NCBI GenBank assembly: GCA_020026155.1
Contig: JAHHQX010000008.1
Coordinates: 1-64,000, forward strand
Direction: 5' to 3'
From: Actinobacillus sp.
GTDB taxonomy: Bacteria; Pseudomonadota; Gammaproteobacteria; Enterobacterales; Pasteurellaceae
Length of the DNA stretch: 64,000 bases
The notes under the pieces were generated by a model. It ran no database searches and had not been told where the DNA came from. It worked only from the letters and a program-made list of their open reading frames with translations. The position numbers were made by a program, and so were the translations under genes. The first letter of the stretch is position 1. Each line of letters starts with the position of its first letter. Positions 35,491 to 45,618 of the stretch are shown here, piece after piece.

Positions 35491-36885
35491 ATGACATATC
35501 GTATTGAACATGACACCATGGGGGATGTAAACGTACCTGCGGATAAATATTGGGGCGCACAAACTGAACGTTCTCGCAATAATTTTAAAATTGGTCCTGC
35601 TGCTTCTATGCCGAAAGAAATCATTGAAGCATTTGGATATTTAAAAAAAGCTGCAGCCTATGCAAATTATGATCTTGGTGTATTATCGTTAGAAAAACGT
35701 GATTTAATTGCCAAAGCCTGTGATGAAATCATTGAAGGTAAATTAGATGGAGAGTTCCCACTTGTTATTTGGCAGACTGGATCAGGCACTCAATCTAATA
35801 TGAATGTGAATGAAGTGGTGGCTAATCGTGCCCACGTCCTTCACGGTGGTCAACTCGGTGAAAAATCTTATATTCATCCAAACGATGACGTAAACAAATC
35901 TCAATCTTCAAATGATACTTTCCCAACAGCAATGCATATCGCAGCCTATAAAAAAGTCGTCGAACACACATTGCCACGGGTTGAAGCACTTCAAAAAACC
36001 TTCGCTGCTAAATCTGAAGAATTTAAAGACGTTGTAAAAATTGGTCGTACTCACCTTATGGATGCAACTCCGCTAACTTTAGGGCAAGAATTTTCTGGCT
36101 ATGCGGCACAAATTAAATTTGCTATTGAGGCGATTAAACATACATTGCCACATCTTTCTCAATTAGCACTTGGTGGCACAGCAGTGGGCACAGGCTTAAA
36201 TACGCCAAAAGGGTATGATGTAAAAGTTGCAGAATATATTGCGAAATTTACAGGATTACCATTTGTTACTGCAGAAAATAAATTTGAAGCACTCGCTACA
36301 CACGATGCGATTGTAGAAACGCACGGTGCATTGAAACAATTGGGTATGAGTTTATTTAATGTAGCTAGCAATATTCGTTTATTAGCCTCTGGACCACGTA
36401 GTGGTATTGGAGAAATTATTATTCCTGCAAATGAACCAGGCTCTTCAATTATGCCAGGTAAAGTGAATCCAACACAATGTGAAGCCATGACAATGGTGGG
36501 GGTACAAGTATTGGGTAATGATACAAGTATTTCTTTTGCTGGTTCGCAAGGGCAATTCCAGCTTAACGTATTTAAACCTGTCATGGCGGCAGATTTCTTA
36601 CAATCAGCACAATTGCTTGGCGATGTTTGTCAATCATTTAATGAACATTGTGCGCAAGGTATTGAGCCAAATTATGCACGCATCAAAATGCAACTTGAAA
36701 ATTCATTAATGTTGGTAACCGCATTGAATACGCATATTGGTTATGAAAAAGCTGCGAAAATTGCGAAGACTGCGCATAAGAATGGGACTACGTTACGCGA
36801 AGAGGCTATTAATTTAGGTTATGTTACCCCTGAACAATTTGACGAATGGGTAAGACCAGAAGATATGGTAGGAAGCCTTAAATAA
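35491..36885 (+). CDS. fumC: Class II fumarate hydratase
   Basis: FumC interconverts fumarate and malate in the TCA cycle without an Fe-S cluster. The 464-residue length is standard. The superfamily signature GSSIMPGKVNPTQCE is at about residues 316-330, with the catalytic Ser in its loop. Other marks: TERSRNNFKIGP, GSGTQSNMNVNEV, KSQSSNDTFPTAMHI and GRTHLMDATPLTLGQEFSG with the second catalytic residue (His) region. Monocistronic: its ATG has GAGG upstream, and it ends at an inverted-repeat terminator shared with rraA. Together with Dcu it belongs to the fumarate respiration branch. Confidence 0.97.
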   Translation: MTYRIEHDTMGDVNVPADKYWGAQTERSRNNFKIGPAASMPKEIIEAFGYLKKAAAYANYDLGVLSLEKRDLIAKACDEIIEGKLDGEFPLVIWQTGSGTQSNMNVNEVVANRAHVLHGGQLGEKSYIHPNDDVNKSQSSNDTFPTAMHIAAYKKVVEHTLPRVEALQKTFAAKSEEFKDVVKIGRTHLMDATPLTLGQEFSGYAAQIKFAIEAIKHTLPHLSQLALGGTAVGTGLNTPKGYDVKVAEYIAKFTGLPFVTAENKFEALATHDAIVETHGALKQLGMSLFNVASNIRLLASGPRSGIGEIIIPANEPGSSIMPGKVNPTQCEAMTMVGVQVLGNDTSISFAGSQGQFQLNVFKPVMAADFLQSAQLLGDVCQSFNEHCAQGIEPNYARIKMQLENSLMLVTALNTHIGYEKAAKIAKTAHKNGTTLREEAINLGYVTPEQFDEWVRPEDMVGSLK

Positions 36886-36945
36886 TTAAGTAATAGGATT
36901 GGTGAGTTTTTGACGAGGTATCTTGCCAATCTTTACTTAAACAAG

Positions 36946-36985
36946 ACGCCCCAATTTTCATAAATTTTTTCGAAAATTGGGGCGT
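36946..36985. terminator. Bidirectional terminator between fumC and rraA built from the recurring 14-mer
   Basis: ACGCCCCAATTTTC (36946-36959) and its complement GAAAATTGGGGCGT (36972-36985) form a 14-bp stem around a 12-base AT loop, with TTTT on the right. Same half-site as after yggS. Confidence 0.75.
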
Positions 36986-37003
36986 GTTTTATTGCTCTTG
37001 TTT

Positions 37004-37534
37004 TTATTTATCTAATGCATCTGCATCAAGCTCTTCATCATCTAAATCATGATCGATATCTAATGGAATACCTGACAAGACAGTACCTGTGGTATCTGAA
37101 TAAATATAATCATCAGGATAGATGCTAACGCCTGCAAAGTTAACTGGGACATCGGTATCCCCGAGTTGTTCATCAAACGCACCAACAGGGAATGCCCCTA
37201 ATGCAATAATGGCAATATCAATTTGTGCAAGTTCTTGTACTTGGCGTACGGCACCATTCACGACAATACCTTCCCATTGATTATCTGCAGCAAGTTGTGC
37301 GAGTTCCGCATCCACCAAGGCACTGCGCATAATGCCACCACCATCAACGACGAGAACACGCCCACGGCCGTCCTCTTCAAGGATTTCTGCAATTAAGCCG
37401 TTAGTTTCATAACATTTTACCGTAGTGACTTTTCCATGAAAGGCTTGAATGCCACCGAAATGCGTAAAAATTGGATCCATAACATCGACATCATCTGGAT
37501 AAAAATCGCAGATTTCGGAAGTATCAATATACAT
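37004..37534 (-). CDS. rraA: RNase E inhibitor RraA
   Basis: A 176-residue regulator that binds RNase E and lowers its activity. Core motifs are TSEICDFY, MDPIFTHFGG, VLVVDGGGIMRSALVDAELA and GIVVNGAVRQ; E. coli has GAVRD there. The usual length is 161-166; the extra residues form a very acidic C-terminal tail (HDLDDEELDADALDK). Start well marked by AAGGAG. The menA gene lies just upstream on the same strand (46 bp gap), the same menA-rraA order as in E. coli. Its target, RNase E, is encoded at 46421. Confidence 0.94.
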   Translation of the reverse strand: MYIDTSEICDFYPDDVDVMDPIFTHFGGIQAFHGKVTTVKCYETNGLIAEILEEDGRGRVLVVDGGGIMRSALVDAELAQLAADNQWEGIVVNGAVRQVQELAQIDIAIIALGAFPVGAFDEQLGDTDVPVNFAGVSIYPDDYIYSDTTGTVLSGIPLDIDHDLDDEELDADALDK

Positions 37535-37580
37535 AAAATGCTCCTTTTTTGCTCAGATATTCAAATTAGTATAATGCGAA

Positions 37581-38486
37581 TTAACTTAGGATTAAACCTA
37601 AACTAAATAATAAATTTACTGCAAGGGCAAGTAATGACATTTGACCTAATAATGGGCGTAATGCTTCGCCTTTTTGGTGTTTCCAAACAAAGCGCAAGTG
37701 CTTGTAAAGGAAAGGATAAACCAAAAGGAAAATGTAACAGTACCAATGCGTAAAGTAAAACCCTGCGAAGATAAGATCAAAAAGTGCGGCAAGCGTAAGT
37801 AAGCAAATGTGATAAATACAACCATTTCTTGCGCCAATTCGCACGATTAATGTGTTTTTACCAACTTTTTTATCTTGATCAACATCACGTAAGTTATTGA
37901 TATTTAGAACAGCAGAGGCGAGGAAGCCGGTTGCAAAAGCAGGTAAAAAGATATTTCCTGGAAGTTGGTGTGCTTGGAGATAGTAGGTGCCACAAACGCC
38001 GAGTAGTCCAAAGAAGATTAATACCGAAAGATCGCCAAGCCCTAAATAACCGTAAGGTTTTTTACCAACGGTGTAAGTAATTGCAGCAAGGATCGCGAGG
38101 ATACCAAGACCTAAAAAGATCCAAATGTCAGAAGGTTTGGTATAGGCAAGTCCAATAACCCATGCTCCGCTTAGCAAACTTAAAATGATCATGACGATCA
38201 TGCCAAGTTTTAATTGATTTGCGGTCATTTCGCCTTTTTGAATACCACGAAGTGGACCTACGCGTTCTTCAGTATCAGATCCTTTTTGGTGATCACCATA
38301 ATCGTTAGCAAAATTAGAAAGTATTTGTAAGAACAGCGTGGTGAGTAAACAAAGTAAGGTTATCCCCCAGCTAAAATGATGCGACCAAGCCGCTAAAGCA
38401 GATCCCATAATGATAGAGGCTGCCGCTAAAGGAAGAGTTTTTGGCCGAGTTGTTTCGAGCCAACTTTTAAATAAAGAAGTATTCAT
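37581..38486 (-). CDS. menA: 1,4-dihydroxy-2-naphthoate prenyltransferase
   Basis: A 301-residue inner-membrane enzyme with about 8-9 membrane segments. It attaches the polyprenyl chain to 1,4-dihydroxy-2-naphthoate to make demethylmenaquinone. The first prenyl-diphosphate/Mg site is NFANDYGDHQKGSDTEERVGP near residues 62-82 (N-D-x-x-D type). The second is NNLRDVDQDKKVGKNTL near residues 195-212. Menaquinones feed TorY and fumarate respiration, so this fits the anaerobic genes of the window. Upstream of rraA, probably one transcript. Confidence 0.95.
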   Translation of the reverse strand: MNTSLFKSWLETTRPKTLPLAAASIIMGSALAAWSHHFSWGITLLCLLTTLFLQILSNFANDYGDHQKGSDTEERVGPLRGIQKGEMTANQLKLGMIVMIILSLLSGAWVIGLAYTKPSDIWIFLGLGILAILAAITYTVGKKPYGYLGLGDLSVLIFFGLLGVCGTYYLQAHQLPGNIFLPAFATGFLASAVLNINNLRDVDQDKKVGKNTLIVRIGARNGCIYHICLLTLAALFDLIFAGFYFTHWYCYIFLLVYPFLYKHLRFVWKHQKGEALRPLLGQMSLLALAVNLLFSLGLILS

Positions 38487-38613
38487 AATAGATAAGAATT
38501 GCTTTAAAAATTTTAAAAAGAGGCGTTATTTTACTCTTTAATTTTCAGAAGTGCTACAAAGTACCGCTCCTTCATAGAAAGCCTACCAATCCATGTCTGA
38601 ATTTATCTTATAA

Positions 38614-38640
38614 AAAAGGTTAGCGCTTAGCTAACCTTTT
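38614..38640 (-). terminator. Terminator of the tpsB-tpsA locus
   Basis: AAAAGGTTAGC/GCTAACCTTTT (11 bp, 5-base loop) followed on the minus strand by T-rich sequence, about 30 bp after the tpsA stop. Confidence 0.88.
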
Positions 38641-38668
38641 CCTTTTATTGTATAAATATTAGTGCTTC

Positions 38669-41600
38669 TTATTTTTGTTGAGGCGCTGGAATGGTGTCTT
38701 TAATACCAGAAAGCTTGTCTTTCACGGTCTTAGCTACATCCTTCAATTTGCTTACCACTTTTTCTGCTTTCTCCTGAGCATCTTTTGCTTTACTAATTGC
38801 ATCTTTGATATCTTTCGGTGAAAGTTGTAATTGGTTTGCTTTTGCTTCAGTATTTTGGGTAATTGTAGTTTGTTGATCGGGTTGATGCACTACTTTTCCT
38901 TCAATACCTTGTGAAGGCGTTACACCGATTACGGTCACGTTTTGGTTCGCCTCATAATGTTTTTGAGCAGCTCGACCACCACTTAGAAGACTTTTTGATA
39001 AATCTGGATTTCCATCGTCTTTGATGTCAACTTTAATCGTTACGCCGAGATTACCACCATCTTTATGATGGGAGTCATGTAATTCGTTTGCAACAATTTT
39101 ATTTGCCACTGTCAGGTTAGACTCAGATTTATTACCAACAATGTGTCCGCCAACGAGTTTTAGATTTTCTAAATGACCCGTTAAAGCATTCGCCTTGATT
39201 CCAGACTGCTCATTAACTTGGCGTTTGTTTTCAACTTCTATCCCACCTTTTGCACTGATATTAATGCTTGGTTTGACAGAAAGATCGGTTGCAATACTTG
39301 CGCCAGTATTAAGGTGTAAGCCTGCATTGTATCCACGACGATTGAGTTCATCTTGTTTAGATTCAATATGCGTTTTACCTTTTACATCTAAATGAACGTG
39401 ATTACCCGTTACATTCGCTCCAGCAAGTGTTAAGTCTTTTCCTGCGCTAATACTGATGTTATTTCCTTGTAGCTTACTATTTTGGAACGTTTTACTTGTT
39501 GTGTCTTGGCGATTATAGTCACCTCCAATCTTGTGGTTAACTCCGATTGCACAACCACTTGATGTAATACCACAACTTCCGCTTACGGTTGCAGATGTCT
39601 GGATTTTAAGATCTTGGGAGGTTTCATGACGATCAGTTTCACCCGCTTTTAACGTCACATTATTTTTTGCTTGTAATGTGATATTACTATTTTTGTTCGA
39701 TTCAATATTTTTTAGATCGATATCACTGTGCGAAACTAAACGTGTGTTTCCACCGAGGCGTGTGCGAGTATCAGATGTTTGATCAACCACTTTGCTTGAT
39801 CTAGTTGCATCTAAGCCACCTGTTAGGCTTCCTCCGATGGCATCTCCAGTCAGACTACTTAGGGCGTCATCTGCAATTTTTAGGGCAGCGCTAGGATCAC
39901 CTTGCACCAGTTCGGTACTGTGACGAATGAGTTTATTAGCAGTGTCACCAATAGCCGAATGTCCTTCTGTAGATAAGCCAATTTTCAGATTAGACTTGGT
40001 TTCGCTTTCATGGAGTACATCTTTTTGTTTTTCAGCCGAGATACGTTGAGCATCTAAAGTAAACCCTTTCGCTTTTTCCTGCTCGTGAGTTTTTGCTTCT
40101 TTTTCATAGAATGCTGCATTTTTCTCACTGAGTAAGTCCTGAATCTCACTTTCGCTTAAACGAGGAGGTAGCGTCGCTTTTGTGCTTGGCGTTCCTTGTG
40201 TATTGCCAGTGGAAGCATTATTTTGCTTAGGTTGTGAAGACGCTGGTGGATTAATGTTTGCATTAATATCTACGCCACCAATGTTTGCATTACCAAGAAC
40301 ATGTAGTGTGCCAGTTTCTGCAGTGAGTTGGCTATTTTTATGCGTAAGCTCGGTTCGTTTAGATTTTTCATTGATGAAACGAATACCAGAGTCAGCCGTG
40401 AGACCGAATTTATCATCATCCGTCACATCTGCGTTAAATCCTTTACGTTCCTCTAAGCGCAACGCTGCTTTCTTCCCACCCACATTTGCAGAAATACCTA
40501 GTTCAATCTGTGTGACATTTTCACTTTTTTCGGTGTGAGAAATTTGTTCGCCGCCTTTTGTATTGTAATTACCAACGACAACACCTGTTAAATGCTTGGT
40601 CTTAATATCACTACCGACTTGGTTAACATCACCTTCTACAGCAAGATGTAAGTGATCGAAGTTAGCCTTTGTTCCTTCTGAATTTACTTTCGCTTGCTCA
40701 GTGGTTTGTGTACCAATAAGTCGATTTGAAAGTTTTGAATGAATATTGGTTTCTTTGCGTTCACTAGATGTTGTTTTCACATCCTTTAAGTTAAGGTTTT
40801 TAGTTTTGATAAAGCCCGTTTTGCTTTCAACATTTGAGCCTTCTAAGTCAATATTATGCTGACGATCGGTTTCTAAGTGTAAATGCCCCTTGGATTGAAT
40901 GTTTGCACGCTGTACTGAAGTACTTCCATCTCCATTTACAACCAGTCTGCTTTTACTTTCAATACCTTTTTGACCTTTGAGGCGAACTTCTTTATCACCA
41001 ACGATATTGCCTTCGTTGACAATTTTTTGTTTTGCTTCAATGTCAATTAGTTGTCCCTGAATTTCACCAACATTATGAGTATGCTGAGTTTTAAGTTTAA
41101 TGGTGCCCGCTTTTAATAAAGCCGTATTTATATTTTCTAATGGCGCAAAATTAACATCTGGTACTTGGATAAATTTGTCACCAATTTTAATTTGGCGCTG
41201 ATATTTTCCTTTTTCGCCGTTGTAGCCATTTTTTAATAGCTGAGCTTCCCCGGTAATTTCATTTGCCAAGAATTTTGCTTTGTTTTCAGTGGCGTAGAAA
41301 TTAACAAGTCGACTTTCTGTATGATTGTTAAAACTCGTCCAGTTGGCTTTTAATGTTTGGTAATTTTGCTGATCCCAGTTTTGACCAAAAATGAGTGTCA
41401 TCATTTTTTGGAATGTTTCTGATTTCACTTCTTTTAGCGTTTTCATCGCTTCTACCGCACTACCATAATAATGCCAAGTATTCAGTGGATATTCGCTTGA
41501 TAAAATCTGATTAAGTAAACTATATAGATTTTGAGCTTTAAGCGTTACGGTTCCACTTAAGCCACTATTAAATAAGAGTGCTCGTGGAGTGAAAGAAACA

Positions 41601-43639
41601 GAAGCATCTGTAGGTTTTTTTAAGTAGTCATTAATTAAATCAATGACCTTATTTTTAGCTTGGTTAACAATTTGTTTTGTACCTTCATTGTCAAATCTAC
41701 CATTAATACTCAGGATACTATGGTTGAAAATCCCAGCCTGTTCACCAGCAGTCGGTGATTTTTGAATAAATTTGAATCCATTTTCCCCATGAATTCGACC
41801 AAAGCTTTCTACGCCAAGTTGATTTTTGAATTCAGGTACTTTGAGCTCGACGTGGTAATCATCATAACGTGAACTATGGTAATGGTAGTGATTAGCCGAG
41901 AGGGTATTACCATTCTCAGTTGTAACATGCCCATTTAATTTTGCATCGTTAGTTAAGCGTGTTGCGGCAACAGTAATTTTGTTTTTAGCAAAAATATCGC
42001 CCAGATTGTACACTTCATGTTTTGCATCAATGTTTAGGAATCCTTCAGAGAAGATCGCGCCACTAGCAAAGTTATTAACACTACTATTTTTTGATTGAAG
42101 TAATAAATTACCTTTTGAGCCAATGATGCCATAGTTCTGAATTGGGCCAGTCACTGATAAATCAATATCCTTCGTGCCAATTAGTCGACCTTTATTTTCA
42201 AAAAGTGTTGAATTGAGGTGAAGATTAGAGCCCACTTCAACTTTTTGAGATCTATCTAAATTAAATTCTTCCGTATTTAAAGTGAGATCATTTTTTGCTT
42301 TGACTAATTTATGTTGCGCTGCATCGAAGCTGGTTTTATCTTTAAACGTTAATGTTGCCTTGTCATTACTGATGATTTCACCGTTATTATGAAAATCATT
42401 GGTACGCGTATTTTTATTAACGCCTTTTGTTTTTAAATTTAAACGACGATCTGCTCTGATAGTACCATCATTGTGGAGGCTGTCTGTATCAATATTGATT
42501 TGAGAGGCTTCAAGTTTTTGACGGATAACCAAATCTTTGGCATTTTTTACGTCTACTTTATTTTTCGCCTGTACACGATCTAATTCAACTTTTCCTTTAT
42601 TGGTATCAAAGTTTAGATCATCTTCTGAAAGAATAATGCCTTTATGTTTTACCCCAGCACCGCTATCTGTAGCAATGAAGTTAATGCGTTTTCCATACAT
42701 TGCACCCGCTTCATCACCAGTAATAACGACATCAGTATTTTTAACATTTTTTGATGTTGCTTTACGATTCTTTACATCATATTTGGATGATCCCGCGACA
42801 AGATTGATCTCTGTTCCGGAAGTTTTTTGTTTATTGATCTGTGCAATCGCACCTTGTAAATGAATTTTTTTAGCAACAAGATCTAAATACGATAATCCAT
42901 CAGTAGCCAAGCCATCTTTACCGATAAGAATATCACCCTTATCAACATCAAGATGTAAACCATTTCTTGGATCGATCACATTACTCGTTGAAACCACAAA
43001 ACGATCTGTATTGTAGGTTTGTACGCCATTAATCGTCACACCGTGTGGGTTAATAATGAGAAGATCTGCCTTGCCTCCCAGCACTTCTAAACCACCTTGT
43101 AAATAGCTTCGATCATTGCCAGTTACTTGGTTTAAAATCGCGCGTGCTTGAGCACCTTGTAAATGGCTGTTTGCGGATACGTTTCCTGCAAGCTGAGATT
43201 GCATTGCTTGTAAACTATTATTGAAAACAGCGCCGTTTTGGGTGCTAAATTTTTTAAAACGGTTATCTGAAATACCATCAAATTCAGGTTTTGCAATATC
43301 TACGATAACTGTACCATTTTGTGCCTGACGAAGTGTTGTCTGAGTATTATCTACATGAATATCATTAATTTGTTTAGATGCATCAGCAAAGGCATTTACT
43401 GAAGATAGCGTTAAAATAAAAGCAGAAAGCGCTTTTAAATTAATAGCTTGCTTGATCGAAGATAAATTTAAGCGGATCAATGCCGAGAGGCGGTCAACAT
43501 TGAAAGTAGCTGCCTTATCATTTTGTGTTTTTTCAGACTGATCTCTAGTATCTCCTGAGGCAGTGGTAATATTTTCTGCAACAGGAATCATACATTGCTT
43601 AGACTTACTAAAGATAAGCTTATATTTATTTTTGTTCAT
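38669..43639 (-). CDS. Two-partner secretion exoprotein (filamentous haemagglutinin-like TpsA)
   Basis: A 1,656-residue secreted beta-helix protein. It starts with an extended signal peptide region (MNKNKYKLIFSKSKQCMIPVAE) and a hydrophobic segment ending near residue 85 (SSVNAFA). Next comes the TPS domain with INPHGVTING and the NPNL-like region that its TpsB recognises. The long centre holds haemagglutinin-type repeats, with Q/N/T-rich beta-helix turns. The protein ends in a Lys/Asp-rich helical stretch (KDAISKAKDAQEKAEKV). Two Cys lie near residue 1,355 (GSCGITSSGCAIG). No VENN motif, toxin domain or small immunity gene is visible, so this looks like an adhesin or scavenging exoprotein rather than a CDI toxin. 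Target unknown. Start has AAGGAG. Confidence 0.92.
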   Translation of the reverse strand: MNKNKYKLIFSKSKQCMIPVAENITTASGDTRDQSEKTQNDKAATFNVDRLSALIRLNLSSIKQAINLKALSAFILTLSSVNAFADASKQINDIHVDNTQTTLRQAQNGTVIVDIAKPEFDGISDNRFKKFSTQNGAVFNNSLQAMQSQLAGNVSANSHLQGAQARAILNQVTGNDRSYLQGGLEVLGGKADLLIINPHGVTINGVQTYNTDRFVVSTSNVIDPRNGLHLDVDKGDILIGKDGLATDGLSYLDLVAKKIHLQGAIAQINKQKTSGTEINLVAGSSKYDVKNRKATSKNVKNTDVVITGDEAGAMYGKRINFIATDSGAGVKHKGIILSEDDLNFDTNKGKVELDRVQAKNKVDVKNAKDLVIRQKLEASQINIDTDSLHNDGTIRADRRLNLKTKGVNKNTRTNDFHNNGEIISNDKATLTFKDKTSFDAAQHKLVKAKNDLTLNTEEFNLDRSQKVEVGSNLHLNSTLFENKGRLIGTKDIDLSVTGPIQNYGIIGSKGNLLLQSKNSSVNNFASGAIFSEGFLNIDAKHEVYNLGDIFAKNKITVAATRLTNDAKLNGHVTTENGNTLSANHYHYHSSRYDDYHVELKVPEFKNQLGVESFGRIHGENGFKFIQKSPTAGEQAGIFNHSILSINGRFDNEGTKQIVNQAKNKVIDLINDYLKKPTDASVSFTPRALLFNSGLSGTVTLKAQNLYSLLNQILSSEYPLNTWHYYGSAVEAMKTLKEVKSETFQKMMTLIFGQNWDQQNYQTLKANWTSFNNHTESRLVNFYATENKAKFLANEITGEAQLLKNGYNGEKGKYQRQIKIGDKFIQVPDVNFAPLENINTALLKAGTIKLKTQHTHNVGEIQGQLIDIEAKQKIVNEGNIVGDKEVRLKGQKGIESKSRLVVNGDGSTSVQRANIQSKGHLHLETDRQHNIDLEGSNVESKTGFIKTKNLNLKDVKTTSSERKETNIHSKLSNRLIGTQTTEQAKVNSEGTKANFDHLHLAVEGDVNQVGSDIKTKHLTGVVVGNYNTKGGEQISHTEKSENVTQIELGISANVGGKKAALRLEERKGFNADVTDDDKFGLTADSGIRFINEKSKRTELTHKNSQLTAETGTLHVLGNANIGGVDINANINPPASSQPKQNNASTGNTQGTPSTKATLPPRLSESEIQDLLSEKNAAFYEKEAKTHEQEKAKGFTLDAQRISAEKQKDVLHESETKSNLKIGLSTEGHSAIGDTANKLIRHSTELVQGDPSAALKIADDALSSLTGDAIGGSLTGGLDATRSSKVVDQTSDTRTRLGGNTRLVSHSDIDLKNIESNKNSNITLQAKNNVTLKAGETDRHETSQDLKIQTSATVSGSCGITSSGCAIGVNHKIGGDYNRQDTTSKTFQNSKLQGNNISISAGKDLTLAGANVTGNHVHLDVKGKTHIESKQDELNRRGYNAGLHLNTGASIATDLSVKPSINISAKGGIEVENKRQVNEQSGIKANALTGHLENLKLVGGHIVGNKSESNLTVANKIVANELHDSHHKDGGNLGVTIKVDIKDDGNPDLSKSLLSGGRAAQKHYEANQNVTVIGVTPSQGIEGKVVHQPDQQTTITQNTEAKANQLQLSPKDIKDAISKAKDAQEKAEKVVSKLKDVAKTVKDKLSGIKDTIPAPQQK

Positions 43640-43654
43640 ATGAACTCCTTAAAG

Positions 43655-45337
43655 TTAAAAAAAGACGGACATGTTTAAATACATTACATGCTTATTACCA
43701 TTAGGATTATTAGAAATATTCTTTAATGGCTTCGCGTATGTAACAGCAGTAGAAAAATAAGGATTATTTGCTTTTATACCCATAGCAAATCCCGATATAT
43801 TTGTTTGTTTTAGCGGTTTCATTTGAATTACTTTACCCCAGTCAAAACCAATAAATGGAGAAATAGAGTAGAGATAACTTTTTTGAGGGTAAAAAGGTAA
43901 CGTAAGGGTTTGAGAAAGATAGAACCCACTATCTCCTGAAATATAACTCCCTTTAAATCCTCTTACGGTATATTCATCTCCAATACTTAATTGGCTATCT
44001 GGAAGTAAAGTTGTTGGACTATATTGTCCTCCAAACCTAACCTGATAATTGAAAACTTTCCCTAAAATAAAGTCTTTATCCCAAGTTATATCTAGATTTA
44101 AAAGATGCATTGTTTTGGCATGATTATCCTTAATCGCCATTTTTTTTGCACCGAACCAATTTAAACCTTGGCTATAACTTAAGTTAGTATATATTTTCCC
44201 ATTAAAAAGATTACCTATTACTGAAATACCTAATGTCGCTTTATTTTGTTTATCATCATTAATAAGGCGATTTATGAGATAGCTTTTTTTCTTTTTTAAA
44301 TCTATATCACCATAAACATTAATAATATGATATTTATTACGTTCTAGAAGATACGTAATTCTTGTACCTAAATTCTTATTTTGTCCTTCGCTTTTATAGT
44401 TACCAAAGTTTCCTTGGAGTTCTCTCGTATAATCAGAACGTGAGAGGCGAAAATCAAGATTGTAGAATCCAATTGGCAAACCATAATTTGCAGAAAAATT
44501 ATTTTGATGATCCCTTTTAGAATGCTTATATAATCGGTATCCCGCGGAGAGTGACCAGTAATCATTGATACCTACGAGGTCGCTTCCAAATACTGATGCC
44601 GTTAACTGGTTTTTACCGTTTGCATTATTTTCAGCACCAGAGTTATTGAATCCTAAATAAAAATGAGGCAAGGAGGTCCGCGTCGTTTCAAGATCGATAT
44701 AAGACTGTTCTAATTCTTCGCTTGCAATAATTCGTATGCTCGTAGATTTATTGGCTTTATTGGTTAATTCAATAAGCTGATCTAATTCAAAAATATTTAA
44801 AGGTTTTTCAGTCAAATTGGGCAATGTCATTAACATTGCTTTATCTTTAAAACTTGAAGGAAATTCATTATTTACTTTATATCCCTTTACTTTTCCCCAA
44901 TGAATAATAAGCTTTAATTTACCTTCAGAAATATCGTTATCTTTTAATCCAATAGCACTTGTCGAGTATCCTGCGTGATTAAGTACTTCAGTTAATTCTT
45001 TAATTAAATCTAGTATTTGAGAAGTTGTAAGATCACGATTCTCATACTTTTTAAGTATAGGATTAAAGTTTAACTTAATATGTTCATTATTAAGATCTAT
45101 GCTAATGGAATTTATTTTATAAGATTTTCCAGTTGGAGATTTTTCCTTTTCTTTTACTTCTTTATTGGTATTTTTTGATAAAAATTTTTCTGCTTTAAAT
45201 AAAGCATTATCACTTTCTATCTGTGTTTTCTGGTTCTTTAAACGGTTTTCCTCTTGACGTAATGGATCATTAAATTGCCCATAAGAAAATGGAATAGTAC
45301 TTACACATATTGAGTATATTATTAGTTTTTTTATCAT
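43655..45337 (-). CDS. Two-partner secretion outer-membrane transporter (TpsB, ShlB/FhaC family)
   Basis: A 560-residue outer-membrane protein that exports its TpsA partner, encoded 15 bp downstream. Order of parts: signal peptide (1-20), a charged helical plug-like segment (residues 25-60, EENRLKNQKTQIESDN), two POTRA domains (about 70-215), then a 16-strand barrel ending in Phe (MYLNMSVFF). The conserved loop-6 motif of the Omp85/TpsB family reads EYTVRGFKG near residues 450-458. Base composition looks more AT-rich than that of the neighbouring genes, which may mark horizontal gain. The ribosome site is weak and spaced at 12 bases. Confidence 0.92.
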   Translation of the reverse strand: MIKKLIIYSICVSTIPFSYGQFNDPLRQEENRLKNQKTQIESDNALFKAEKFLSKNTNKEVKEKEKSPTGKSYKINSISIDLNNEHIKLNFNPILKKYENRDLTTSQILDLIKELTEVLNHAGYSTSAIGLKDNDISEGKLKLIIHWGKVKGYKVNNEFPSSFKDKAMLMTLPNLTEKPLNIFELDQLIELTNKANKSTSIRIIASEELEQSYIDLETTRTSLPHFYLGFNNSGAENNANGKNQLTASVFGSDLVGINDYWSLSAGYRLYKHSKRDHQNNFSANYGLPIGFYNLDFRLSRSDYTRELQGNFGNYKSEGQNKNLGTRITYLLERNKYHIINVYGDIDLKKKKSYLINRLINDDKQNKATLGISVIGNLFNGKIYTNLSYSQGLNWFGAKKMAIKDNHAKTMHLLNLDITWDKDFILGKVFNYQVRFGGQYSPTTLLPDSQLSIGDEYTVRGFKGSYISGDSGFYLSQTLTLPFYPQKSYLYSISPFIGFDWGKVIQMKPLKQTNISGFAMGIKANNPYFSTAVTYAKPLKNISNNPNGNKHVMYLNMSVFF

Positions 45338-45461
45338 TATAAATGATGACCCTTAAAGTATTTTTTTAAAACGGAAGGATTATAATTTGATAAATATTGG
45401 ATAGTAAATTTTAATATTAACTGGTCGGATAAGTATAATTTATATATTATAAAAATTTTTT

Positions 45462-45491
45462 TTGACATTACTCAAATGAGTTAAGTATAGA
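45462..45491 (+). promoter_or_regulatory. Possible promoter for trmO
   Basis: TTGACA at 45462-45467 and TATAGA at 45486-45491 are 18 bp apart; the spacer contains ACTC-AAAT-GAGT, a short inverted repeat. The rest of 45338-45618 is extremely AT-rich and must also hold the tpsB promoter on the other strand, which I cannot place. Confidence 0.5.
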
Positions 45492-45618
45492 TATAAAAAC
45501 ATTGTTTATTTATTCTAAATCGGCATATATTTTATATAACTATAAGATAATAAAAGTAATTTATTCAGAAATAGGATAAGTAATTATGCTATACTAAAGT
45601 GTCTTATTTTTTTATTAA

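Noticed and set aside
38669..43639. Contact-dependent inhibition (CdiA) system
   Set aside because: No VENN motif, no C-terminal toxin domain and no small immunity gene after it; the next feature downstream is a terminator, then menA.
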